Shown piece by piece: positions 1 through 5,831 of a stretch of 7,271 bases of DNA. Each line of letters starts with the position of its first letter. Position 1 is the first letter of the stretch. The DNA is from Lachnospiraceae bacterium (lineage in GTDB: Bacteria > Bacillota > Clostridia > Lachnospirales > Lachnospiraceae), in assembly GCA_017483425.1 (NCBI GenBank), contig JAFUWM010000220.1, positions 1 to 7,271 of the forward strand, read 5' to 3'. Under the pieces are notes generated by a model that was not told where the DNA came from, did not search any database, and saw only the letters and a list, made by a program, of their open reading frames with translations. A program made the position numbers and the translations under genes.

Positions 1-263
1 ATATCAATTTCTCTCGGTCGACCTCCGAGCTCGAGCTAATAGCAAGGCGGGTAGTTAATAAAGAGGAAGGACAGGATGTAGAGCGTGCGATACTGGACGA
101 TTACGCAAATCCCGACTCCGACAGATATAAGAGAATGATAGAAGAGATAAGAAAACAGCTTGGATTTACGACGCTGAGCTTCAACAGGCTTGATGATATG
201 CTGGATGCCTGTGGGATTGATAAGGACAAGCTTTGCACGTACTGTTGGAACGGGGCGGAGTGA
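1..263 (+). CDS. purF: Amidophosphoribosyltransferase, C-terminal part (5' end outside window)
   Basis: This is the last 86 codons of an open frame (first full codon at 3, TGA at 261-263) that enters from the left edge. PurF makes 5-phosphoribosylamine from PRPP and glutamine, the first committed step of purine synthesis, in the cytoplasm. Visible are a SELELIARRVVNKEEG segment, then DDYANP, a helix-rich RYKRMIEEIRKQLGFTTL stretch, RLDDMLDACGID, and the terminal KLCTYCWNGAE. That order, ending in a Cys-x-x-Cys-Trp tail, matches the C-terminus of clostridial PurF enzymes as I know them. The catalytic N-terminal Cys domain and the PRPP loop lie outside the window and cannot be judged. No convincing intrinsic terminator follows the stop codon. 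Identification rests on recognising the C-terminal motif and is fairly secure. Confidence 0.88.
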   Translation, partial: INFSRSTSELELIARRVVNKEEGQDVERAILDDYANPDSDRYKRMIEEIRKQLGFTTLSFNRLDDMLDACGIDKDKLCTYCWNGAE

Positions 264-278
264 TACAGGATCATAATT

Positions 279-292
279 CGAACATATGTTCT
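279..292. promoter_or_regulatory. Putative LexA (SOS/DinR) operator
   Basis: CGAACATATGTTCT contains the perfect 12-bp palindrome GAACATATGTTC. It matches the Firmicute LexA consensus CGAACRNRYGTTYC at 13 of 14 positions. It lies just after the purF stop, 22 bp upstream of the -35 box at 315. That is further from the promoter than most repressor sites, so either a second overlapping promoter exists or the site acts at a distance. There is no divergent gene for it to control. Confidence 0.5.
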
Positions 293-314
293 TAATTTAG
301 TACATGGATATCGG

Positions 315-343
315 TTGACTAAAAATCATTGAGGCATTATATT
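315..343 (+). promoter_or_regulatory. Sigma-A promoter for the riboswitch-CAP gene unit
   Basis: TTGACT (315-320) and TATATT (338-343) are separated by exactly 17 bp, close to the housekeeping consensus. Transcription would begin near 350, giving a leader of about 125 nt that contains the whole aptamer at about 355-437. This placement supports both the promoter and the riboswitch calls. Confidence 0.7.
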
Positions 344-354
344 ATAAGAGACAA

Positions 355-437
355 CAGCAATCGTATGGGCAAACCTGCCGTGAGACAGGGACGCAAAACT
401 AAAGGGTCTGGAAAGTCAGACAGCCAGCTGCCATGAG
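355..437 (+). ncRNA. Cyclic di-GMP-I (GEMM-I) riboswitch aptamer
   Basis: The conserved core elements of the GEMM-I class appear in order: GGGCAAACC (367-375), a short hairpin with a GTGA GNRA tetraloop (380-383), GGGACGCAAA (388-397), a second hairpin with GTCTG (406-410) pairing CAGAC (417-421), then AGCC and GCTGCC (423-432), whose TGCC closes the P1 helix with GGCA (368-371). In this class, GNRA-loop docking and the three-helix junction form the c-di-GMP pocket. Boundaries are approximate because the outer part of P1 is imperfect. It sits between a sigma-A promoter and a secreted-protein gene, a typical setting for this class in Clostridia. A close relative that binds cGAMP cannot be excluded, although the GGG of the usual c-di-GMP form is kept. 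Confidence 0.88.
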
Positions 438-441
438 TATA

Positions 442-473
442 GTTCTTCATAATGATAAGGACGAGAGGAGAAC
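442..473 (+). promoter_or_regulatory. Shine-Dalgarno-sequestering hairpin, likely expression platform
   Basis: GTTCTTC (442-448) can pair with GGAGAAC (467-473) through seven pairs including one G-U. This buries the GGAG (467-470) that lies 6 nt before the ATG at 477. The left arm starts a few bases after the aptamer's closing helix. No GC-rich hairpin with a T-run is present between aptamer and gene. Control by c-di-GMP is therefore more likely at translation start than by termination. Whether ligand turns the gene on or off cannot be read from the sequence. Confidence 0.5.
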
Positions 474-476
474 ATC

Positions 477-1031
477 ATGAAAAAAATTTATGGATCATTT
501 ATAGTATTTACATTAGCTGTTATTCTCATCACTTTTCCCGTGGCTAAGGCGGCAGCCGCCAGGGAGGGGCAGGCAAAGAGTACGGAGGCCATAGGTGAGT
601 CGCAGCTTAATTCATCAAACGTGAGTTTATTAAATAATCTGATGCTTTCAAAAATGAATGACCTGAGGTCGTCAGTGGGAGTAGGGCCTCTTTCGATAGA
701 TGCGACCCTGAATTCATACGCTGCCACCAGATCCGTGGAGGCCACCACCAAGTGGTCACATACAAGACCGAACGGTTCGCAGGGGTGTGATATGATACCT
801 CCTAATAAATGGAGGGGAGAAAATCTTTCCTATGTCACTTTTCCCGATTTCGGCTACTCACAGGAGGAGCAGCAGCAGGCAGCGGAGGTAATGTTTGACA
901 ACCTTGTCGCTTCACCGACTCACTATGATAATATGACATTTGGTTCGTTTACAAAGGTGGGTATAAGGACCAACGTAGCAAATACGGCTGACGGCACAAG
1001 ACTTACTACGGCATATCTTTTCTCAAACTGA
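477..1031 (+). CDS. Secreted CAP/SCP-domain protein (YkwD-like)
   Basis: The 184-aa protein starts at the ATG at 477 after AGGAG with a 6-nt spacer. Residues 1-27 form a signal peptide: a KK n-region, a hydrophobic core at about 6-22, and an Ala-rich AKAAAA cleavage zone. Export by Sec is therefore expected, with no sortase motif or C-terminal anchor visible. Residues about 52-183 make one CAP (CRISP/antigen 5/PR-1, 'SCP') domain: SKMNDLRSSVGVGPLSID, then SHTRPNGS with His95, GENL with Glu115, and SPTHYDN with His149, ending in a beta-rich tail. These are the usual cleft residues of the family. The biochemical role of bacterial CAP proteins is mostly unassigned; cell-wall or matrix roles are typical guesses. 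Its leader carries a c-di-GMP-type riboswitch, so production probably follows the motile/sessile switch. Confidence 0.85.
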   Translation: MKKIYGSFIVFTLAVILITFPVAKAAAAREGQAKSTEAIGESQLNSSNVSLLNNLMLSKMNDLRSSVGVGPLSIDATLNSYAATRSVEATTKWSHTRPNGSQGCDMIPPNKWRGENLSYVTFPDFGYSQEEQQQAAEVMFDNLVASPTHYDNMTFGSFTKVGIRTNVANTADGTRLTTAYLFSN

Positions 1032-1075
1032 GACGGGAATATAAAAGCACTTTCATAGTTAATGAGGGGATGACA

Positions 1076-1099
1076 GGGGAGCCCATGACCGGGCTCCCC
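1076..1099 (+). promoter_or_regulatory. Perfect 9-bp GC hairpin at the azlC start region
   Basis: GGGGAGCCC (1076-1084) and GGGCTCCCC (1091-1099) are perfect inverted repeats around a 6-nt loop, ATGACC. The left arm holds a GGAG Shine-Dalgarno (1078-1081) and the loop holds an ATG (1085) in frame with azlC. The element begins 44 nt after the CAP stop codon. It is not followed by a T-run (ATTACATTG), which argues against a standard terminator. It may limit azlC translation or act as a weak terminator for the upstream gene. Confidence 0.55.
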
Positions 1100-1813
1100 A
1101 TTACATTGAAAATGGATAGAAAACTATTTGCAAAGGGACTGCGGGATGGAATACCGATATCCATGGGATATCTTGCGGTCGCTTTTACGCTTGGCATTGC
1201 TGCCGGGAATATCAATATGGATGCACTCCAGAGTTTTTTCATGTCTCTTGGCATGGTGGCTTCGGCGGGTGAATACGCGGCCATAATCCTTATAGGTTCA
1301 GCCGCCGGAGTGCTGGAGATGATAGCGACTACGTTTATAATAAATCTCAGGTATTTTCTCATGAGCTGTTCACTGTCACAGAAGCTTGCTCCTGACGTAC
1401 CCATGTGGAAAAGGATGCTTCTCGCGTGGTTCGTAACTGACGAGCTTTTCGGTATATCCTCGGCTGTGGAGGGTTATCTTGATCCTGTATATACGTACGG
1501 AGCGGCAGTTGTATCGATAGCCGGATGGTGTCTTGGTACGGTGCTTGGAGTTATAGCGGGAGATATACTGCCGGTGAGGCTTGCATCAGCTATGAATGTG
1601 GCGCTCTACGGTATGTTTCTCGCGATTATCATACCTCCCGCAAAAAAGAGCAGCTTCATGGCTGCACTCGTGCTGATCTCTATGGTATTGAGTTATATTT
1701 TCTCTGCCGCGCCGCTGCTGTCAGAGATATCAGAGGGCTTCAGGATAATCATACTTACGGTAGTAATAGCGGGAGCTGCAGCATTCATAAGGCCTGTGAA
1801 GGAAGGTGTCTGA
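1085..1813 (+). CDS. azlC: AzlC family branched-chain amino acid exporter, large subunit
   Basis: AzlC is the larger membrane subunit of AzlCD, which exports branched-chain amino acids and analogues such as azaleucine. From 1085 the protein is 242 aa, normal for the family. It shows the family N-terminus (KGLRDGIPISMGYLAVAF), an AGEYAAI segment near residues 61-67, the conserved NLRYFLMS near 87-94, TDE near 118-120, and hydrophobic helices up to the end. Start choice is uncertain. ATG 1070 has no usable spacer after its GAGGGG. ATG 1085 has GGAG 3 nt upstream, but inside a hairpin. ATG 1112 (MDRKLFAKG) fits the usual family start best but lacks a Shine-Dalgarno. I give 1085. It is followed at once by azlD, the expected partner. 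Confidence 0.85.
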   Translation: MTGLPITLKMDRKLFAKGLRDGIPISMGYLAVAFTLGIAAGNINMDALQSFFMSLGMVASAGEYAAIILIGSAAGVLEMIATTFIINLRYFLMSCSLSQKLAPDVPMWKRMLLAWFVTDELFGISSAVEGYLDPVYTYGAAVVSIAGWCLGTVLGVIAGDILPVRLASAMNVALYGMFLAIIIPPAKKSSFMAALVLISMVLSYIFSAAPLLSEISEGFRIIILTVVIAGAAAFIRPVKEGV

Positions 1814-1814
1814 T

Positions 1815-2123
1815 ATGTTTGACAGAAGAGTGTATATGTCGCTTATTATAATGATAGTGACAGTGTATGCGATCAGGGTCATACCGTTTATCATTTTCAG
1901 GAAAGAGATAAAGAACAAGTGGATCCGTTCATTTCTATATTACGTTCCGTATGTGACACTGGCAGTCATGACTTTTCCGGCGATACTGACAGCAACATCA
2001 TCGGTATGGGCCGGAGCAGTAGCGCTTGCAGTTGGCGTCATAGTATCGCTTATAAGCGGGGATCTCTTTACGGTTGCAATAAGTGCGTGTGTTGCGGTAT
2101 TCTTAACAGAGTTGATTGTTTAA
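1815..2123 (+). CDS. azlD: AzlD family branched-chain amino acid transporter, small subunit
   Basis: This small membrane protein (102 aa from ATG 1815) is the usual partner of AzlC, and the two together form the exporter. It begins one base after the azlC TGA, so translation is probably coupled; GGAAGG at 1801-1806 serves as Shine-Dalgarno. An in-frame GTG at 1806 would overlap azlC but has no spaced ribosome site, so ATG is preferred. Features are a first helix (about residues 8-26) carrying the family's YAIRVIPF signature (about 18-25), a basic loop (FRKEIKNKW), a YVPYVTLAVMTFPAIL helix, and two further hydrophobic segments (about 58-76 and 80-101). Length and helix pattern are normal for AzlD. 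No regulator such as AzlB is in the window. Confidence 0.85.
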   Translation: MFDRRVYMSLIIMIVTVYAIRVIPFIIFRKEIKNKWIRSFLYYVPYVTLAVMTFPAILTATSSVWAGAVALAVGVIVSLISGDLFTVAISACVAVFLTELIV

Positions 2124-2127
2124 TTTG

Positions 2128-2151
2128 ATACACAGATATAAAACTGTGTAT
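2128..2151. repeat. 8-bp inverted repeat after azlD
   Basis: ATACACAG (2128-2135) and CTGTGTAT (2144-2151) are perfect inverted repeats with an 8-nt A/T spacer, starting 5 nt after the azlD stop. The stem is moderately stable as RNA and is not followed by a T-run. It could be an operator dyad or a 3'-end hairpin; nothing decides between these. Confidence 0.4.
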
Positions 2152-2159
2152 GAAGAGCA

Positions 2160-2199
2160 TGATATCGTTACGCCTGTATTTTAGGCGGTTACGGTATCA
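2160..2199 (+). promoter_or_regulatory. Long imperfect hairpin between azlD and the DUF308 operon
   Basis: An extended stem can be drawn: 2160-2168 with 2191-2199 (nine pairs, one G-U), a U-U mismatch (2169/2190), A2170-U2189, a bulged G2188, then CGCCT (2171-2175) with AGGCG (2183-2187) around the loop GTATTTT. That is 15 pairs. No T-tract follows, so it is not a standard terminator. TATCAG (2195-2200), which overlaps the 3' arm, can instead pair with CTGATA (2219-2224), giving a possible switch. It ends about 60 nt before the start codon at 2259. I do not recognise it as a known riboswitch class. Confidence 0.4.
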
Positions 2200-2258
2200 G
2201 CATCCGACTGGTGTAGGTCTGATAATAAACCAAAGTTAATTAGAGGAGGGGAGTTTAA

Positions 2259-2756
2259 ATGAAAAATCTGCTTTGGGATATTCTTATGATATTGATCGGG
2301 ATTGCGCTGATCATGTTTCCGGGACAGGCCATGGACATAACCATCGAGGTTATAGGTGTGATCCTTTTGGTGGCCGGAGTAGCAGGTGTATTTCTCGGAT
2401 TCAGAGGTCAGGGAGCATATCAGGTCTATACCATGGGCGGAGCCGTAATATCGATAGTCGCCGGTATAGTATGCCTAATTCATCCGCAGCTCATAGAGCG
2501 CTTTTTACCGCTTGTAATGGGCGTAGTCATACTGATCACAGGCCTGTTTAATATAATCAATGCGATAAACGCAAAAAGAGCAGGTGCGTCAAAATGGATC
2601 GTTTCCCTTATACTGGCGCTGATCACGGTTGTTCTGGGGGTTGTGATCCTTATGAATCTTGACGGGACCGCAAATCTTCTGGTGACTATAATAGGCATAG
2701 TTTTTGTTTATAACGGATTTTCAACACTTATAATGAAAATATTAAACAGGGTGTAA
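2259..2756 (+). CDS. DUF308 / HdeD-like six-helix membrane protein
   Basis: The start at 2259 is well supported by AGAGGAGGGG (2242-2251). The 165-aa product is almost wholly membrane embedded, with six predicted helices at about 4-20, 27-48, 57-74, 80-104, 111-133 and 138-158. It is built from three related helix pairs. The second helix of each pair has a similar pattern (VIGVILLVAGVAGVF, VMGVVILITGLFNII, IIGIVFVYNGFSTLI), the internal triplication typical of DUF308/HdeD proteins. HdeD is linked to acid resistance in E. coli, but most family members have no known activity and I assign none. Its stop is one base from the start of the UbiA gene, so it is probably the first gene of that operon. 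It could be a membrane partner of the lipid pathway or an unrelated passenger. Confidence 0.75.
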   Translation: MKNLLWDILMILIGIALIMFPGQAMDITIEVIGVILLVAGVAGVFLGFRGQGAYQVYTMGGAVISIVAGIVCLIHPQLIERFLPLVMGVVILITGLFNIINAINAKRAGASKWIVSLILALITVVLGVVILMNLDGTANLLVTIIGIVFVYNGFSTLIMKILNRV

Positions 2757-2757
2757 A

Positions 2758-3684
2758 ATGAAGAATTATATCAGGATAGCAAGACCCGACCATTGGGTCA
2801 AAAACATATTTATAATACCCGGAGTCGCGGTAGGCTTTCTCCTCGCCGATATGCCTCCGGTTTCGGTTTTGATATACAGGTTTATAATAGGCTTTGTGGC
2901 TACATGCATGATAGCCTCAGCAAATTATGTGATAAATGAGTGGCTAGACGCGGAGTTTGATAAATACCATCCCACGAAAAAATACAGACCTGTGGTATCC
3001 GAGAATATGAAGTTCAGCCTTGTGATGGCTGAGTATGTGATACTGGCTGTCCTTGGTCTTGCCTTATCACTTATGATCAACAGAGGATTTCTCGTAACTG
3101 AGATCTGGCTTCTTGTCATGGGAGTAATCTATAATGTAAAGCCCATGCGCACGAAAGATATTCCTTTCCTTGACGTGATTACGGAATCAGTAAATAACAT
3201 GATAAGACTCCTGCTGGGCTGGTTCATAGTGACGGATGTGTCAGTGCCTCCGGGAAGCATACTTTTGGGATATTGGATGGGCGGAGCCTTTCTTATGGGT
3301 ATCAAGCGCTTTGCCGAGTACAGGATGATAGGAGACCCGAAGACCGCAGGATTATACAGGAAATCCTTTGCGGCATATACGGAGCGGACACTCTTGTGCT
3401 CCAGTATGTTTTACGCTTTTTGCTCGACTTTTTGTATGGGACTCTTCCTGGTCAAATACAGGATAGAATACGTGCTTGCGATGCCGTTCCTGTTCCTGCT
3501 TTTTGTGTACTATCTCTATATAGCCTTTAAGGATGATTCGGCTGTACAGAAGCCGGAAAAGCTGTATAAGGAAAAGAAGCTTATGGCATTCGTTCTGCTC
3601 ATTGTGATTATATTTGTGATACTTACAGTCGTTGACATACCGGCGCTTAAGTTATTCCAGGAACCGTTTCTTATTGAGATTTGA
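2758..3684 (+). CDS. UbiA-family prenyltransferase, phosphoribosyl-polyprenyl-phosphate synthase type
   Basis: This 308-aa multi-pass membrane protein follows the DUF308 gene with a 1-nt gap and uses AGGG at 2748-2751. The first Asp-rich motif is NEWLDAEFDKYHPTKKYRP (residues 60-78), i.e. N-E-x-x-D64-x3-D68 followed by H71-P72, K74 and R77-P78. The HPxKxxRP extension marks the decaprenyl-phosphate phosphoribosyltransferase branch (mycobacterial Rv3806c type), not the quinone or heme branches. Other support is RPDHWVKN (9-16), YNVKPMRTKDIPFLD (125-139), and GIKRFAEYR (181-189), like the KRxAE motif of that branch. The expected reaction is PRPP plus polyprenyl phosphate giving polyprenyl-phosphoryl-5-phosphoribose and pyrophosphate. 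A Glu replaces the usual Asp at residue 61. A HAD phosphatase and a radical SAM protein lie downstream. The family is secure; the substrate is inferred. Confidence 0.8.
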   Translation: MKNYIRIARPDHWVKNIFIIPGVAVGFLLADMPPVSVLIYRFIIGFVATCMIASANYVINEWLDAEFDKYHPTKKYRPVVSENMKFSLVMAEYVILAVLGLALSLMINRGFLVTEIWLLVMGVIYNVKPMRTKDIPFLDVITESVNNMIRLLLGWFIVTDVSVPPGSILLGYWMGGAFLMGIKRFAEYRMIGDPKTAGLYRKSFAAYTERTLLCSSMFYAFCSTFCMGLFLVKYRIEYVLAMPFLFLLFVYYLYIAFKDDSAVQKPEKLYKEKKLMAFVLLIVIIFVILTVVDIPALKLFQEPFLIEI

Positions 3685-3705
3685 TTTATTAGAGGAGCTG
3701 CAAAA

Positions 3706-5157
3706 ATGAGTGAAAAGAAAAAAGTACTGCTGTTTTACCCGCCCGGACAGATATTCCAGCGCGGAGAGGACAGATGTCAGCAGAATGTGGACGGAAGCTC
3801 GGCGGAGGCGATGAGAGCCTGCAATGACCTTGGATACGCGGCGGCCGTGCTGTTAAAGAGGGGTTATGAGATAAAGCTCAGGGATTACCAGACTGAGCTC
3901 TGTACCATGGAGGAGCTTCATGCGGATGTAGATGCTTTTAAGCCCGATCTCATGATGCTCAGCACGACAAATACGAGCATCTATGAAGATATAGAGGTAA
4001 TGAACGATCTGAAAGACAGATGCGGAGCGGTATCGGTCCTTAAGGGGGCGATCTTCTATGCCCCGGAGCAGGAGATGCTGGATCTTCTGGATCTCTCACA
4101 TATAGATTATCTGATAGGCGGAGAGGTGGATTTTGCTATAGGCGAGATCACTGATTATGCGCTGCGAGGCGTTGGAGACATTTCCGCCGTTGACAATATT
4201 TTATATAAGGACGAAAACGGGAAGTTTATACAGACGAAATTCCATGTATGGGGTCAGGATCTTGACAGCCAGCCTTTCCCTGCCAGGGAATACATGAATA
4301 ACGGCCTCTATACCCGTCCCGATACTGATGCGCCAATGGCTACGATACAGACCGCCAGAGGATGTCCGTCAAGCTGCGTATTCTGTCTTACGCCGGAGAT
4401 ATCCGGTAAGTGCGTGAGGTTCAGAAGCCCGGAAAACGTCATGGCTGAGCTTACGGAGTGCTACGAGAAGTTCGGGATTAAGGATTTCTTCTTCAAGGCG
4501 GATACCTTTACGATCAACGCTGAATGGGTAAAGAAGCTCTGCAACTTGATAATAGATTCGCCGTTATATGGGAATATCCATTTCACGGCGAATTCAAGGG
4601 TGAATCCCCTTAAAAAAGAAACGCTCGAGCTTATGAAAAAGGCCGGATGCTTCATGGTTGCTTTTGGCTTTGAGTCGGGGAGCGACGAGATACTAAAGCT
4701 CATACATAAAGGAGCTACGGTTGAGCAGAATCTTCAGGCCGCTAAATGGTGTCACGAGGTGGGACTTCCTTTCTGGGGATTCTTTGTCATAGGCTTCCCA
4801 TGGGAGACCAAGGGTCACATAATGAAGACAAAGAAGCTCATATATCAGACAGATCCTGATTTCATAGAGGTCAAGATGGCTCTGCCCTTCTATGGGACAC
4901 CGTTATATGAGACCTGCAAAGAGGAGAATCTGCTCGCAAAGAATGTACTCGGAAGCGACTTCTTCCATTCGAGCATGACGGGTACAAAATACCTCACTAT
5001 TGAGGAGGTCGAGAAGATCCGCAGGAAGATACTCTTAGGCTTCTATCTGAGACCCAGGTATATCCTGCGTAAGATGGGGGACTGCGTGAAGCAGCCTTCC
5101 ATATTCCTGAACTACTGTAAATACGGGGTAAGGCTCGTTGTAAATCTGTTTAAATGA
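3706..5157 (+). CDS. Radical SAM protein of the B12-binding-domain class
   Basis: The 483-aa protein starts at 3706 after AGAGGAG with 8-nt spacing. Residues about 5-155 look like the Rossmann-type cobalamin-binding domain: VLLFYPPG at the start, DLMMLSTTNTS (81-91), VLKGAIFYAPE (111-121) and IDYLIGGEVDFAIGEI (133-148). No DxHxxG motif is visible, so cobalamin, if bound, would lack the usual His ligand. Residues about 212-420 are the radical SAM core. The cluster motif is RGCPSSCVFC with Cys220, Cys224 and Cys227 (CxxxCxxC), followed by GFESG (321-325), FFVIGFPWET (359-368) and PFYGTPLYE (394-402). Related proteins include methylases and ring-forming enzymes such as HpnJ in hopanoid side-chain synthesis. 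The position between a UbiA enzyme and a HAD phosphatase suggests it modifies the lipid-linked sugar or the lipid. The class is secure; the reaction is unknown. Confidence 0.85.
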   Translation: MSEKKKVLLFYPPGQIFQRGEDRCQQNVDGSSAEAMRACNDLGYAAAVLLKRGYEIKLRDYQTELCTMEELHADVDAFKPDLMMLSTTNTSIYEDIEVMNDLKDRCGAVSVLKGAIFYAPEQEMLDLLDLSHIDYLIGGEVDFAIGEITDYALRGVGDISAVDNILYKDENGKFIQTKFHVWGQDLDSQPFPAREYMNNGLYTRPDTDAPMATIQTARGCPSSCVFCLTPEISGKCVRFRSPENVMAELTECYEKFGIKDFFFKADTFTINAEWVKKLCNLIIDSPLYGNIHFTANSRVNPLKKETLELMKKAGCFMVAFGFESGSDEILKLIHKGATVEQNLQAAKWCHEVGLPFWGFFVIGFPWETKGHIMKTKKLIYQTDPDFIEVKMALPFYGTPLYETCKEENLLAKNVLGSDFFHSSMTGTKYLTIEEVEKIRRKILLGFYLRPRYILRKMGDCVKQPSIFLNYCKYGVRLVVNLFK

Positions 5158-5807
5158 ATAAGCAGGAAAGGCTTTATGATAAACTGTCCGGATATGAACT
5201 GATCATTTTTGATATGGACGGAACACTTTATTTTCAAAGGGGTATGCAGATCAGGATGGCAATGCGGCTGATCGGGCATGCTCTTTTAAATAAAAAAGGT
5301 CTGAGGGATCTGTCACTTATCCTGAAATACAGGAAGCTAAGGGAAAAATGGGACAGCTCAAAGGCTATAGACGATGCAGAGCTTTTTGTTTTACTATCTC
5401 AGCAGACAGGAACAGATAAAGATGTAATAGAGGGCATTATCAGGAAGTGGATGTTTGATGATCCCATGGATGTCGTAAGGGAGTGCAGCGACCGGAAGCT
5501 TATAGATGTTATCGGGAGGCTTATATCTGTGGGTAAACAGGTCTGCGTATATTCGGATTATCCCACAGAGGATAAATGCCTTGCTGTAGGGCTTCCCGAG
5601 GGGATACCCCAGTATTATTGCGGACAGGAAGCTATTAAGACGATGAAACCCAATCCTTCAGGGCTTTTTTATATAATGAATAATTTCCCCGATATACCCA
5701 AAAAGAAAGTGATAATGGTCGGAGATCGCTCTGACAGGGACGGAGCAGCAGCTGATAACGCCGGGATAGACAGTATTATCCTCGGACGGTTCAGGTTTTT
5801 AAGATAA
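5154..5807 (+). CDS. HAD-family phosphatase coupled to the UbiA/radical SAM operon
   Basis: The start codon overlaps the radical SAM stop as ATGA (5154-5157). There is no good Shine-Dalgarno, so translation is probably coupled to the upstream gene. The 217-aa protein has all four HAD motifs: I, DMDGTLY with nucleophile Asp20 and acid Asp22; II, VYSDYPTED with Ser134; III, Lys165 in MKPNPSG; IV, VGDRSDRDG with Asp191 and Asp194. An alpha-helical cap lies between motifs I and II (about 30-120), as in the C1-cap phosphatases. It is cytosolic, with no signal peptide or helix anchor. Given the neighbours, the natural proposal is dephosphorylation of the 5-phosphoribosyl lipid made by UbiA, the step handled by a different phosphatase (Rv3807c) in mycobacteria. 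The substrate is inference; a general phosphatase is the alternative. Confidence 0.82.
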   Translation: MNKQERLYDKLSGYELIIFDMDGTLYFQRGMQIRMAMRLIGHALLNKKGLRDLSLILKYRKLREKWDSSKAIDDAELFVLLSQQTGTDKDVIEGIIRKWMFDDPMDVVRECSDRKLIDVIGRLISVGKQVCVYSDYPTEDKCLAVGLPEGIPQYYCGQEAIKTMKPNPSGLFYIMNNFPDIPKKKVIMVGDRSDRDGAAADNAGIDSIILGRFRFLR

Positions 5808-5831
5808 TCAACGTTATTTTTAATTCAGGTA

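Noticed and set aside
488..751. Minus-strand open frame opposite the CAP gene
   Set aside because: The sense strand has a signal peptide and CAP motifs; the antisense product has no supporting motif or ribosome site.
1021..1045. TCTCA/TGAGA mini-hairpin at the CAP stop codon and a TATAAA -10-like box for azlC
   Set aside because: The stem is only 5 bp and the -35 region (TTTTCT) is poor; neither stands out from background.
1006..1404. Minus-strand open frame of 132 codons opposite the CAP 3' end and azlC
   Set aside because: It lies antisense to a clear azlC, and its product shows no recognisable family. The antisense frame of a hydrophobic gene often stays open.
2139..2165. Possible second sigma-28 promoter (TAAA-N15-CATGATAT) before the DUF308 operon
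   Set aside because: Only five of eight -10 positions match, which is expected by chance in A/T-rich intergenic DNA.
5802..5819. Possible terminator after the HAD gene (short A/T hairpin followed by Ts)
   Set aside because: The stem is about six A/T-rich pairs including a G-U and overlaps the stop codon; too weak to call.
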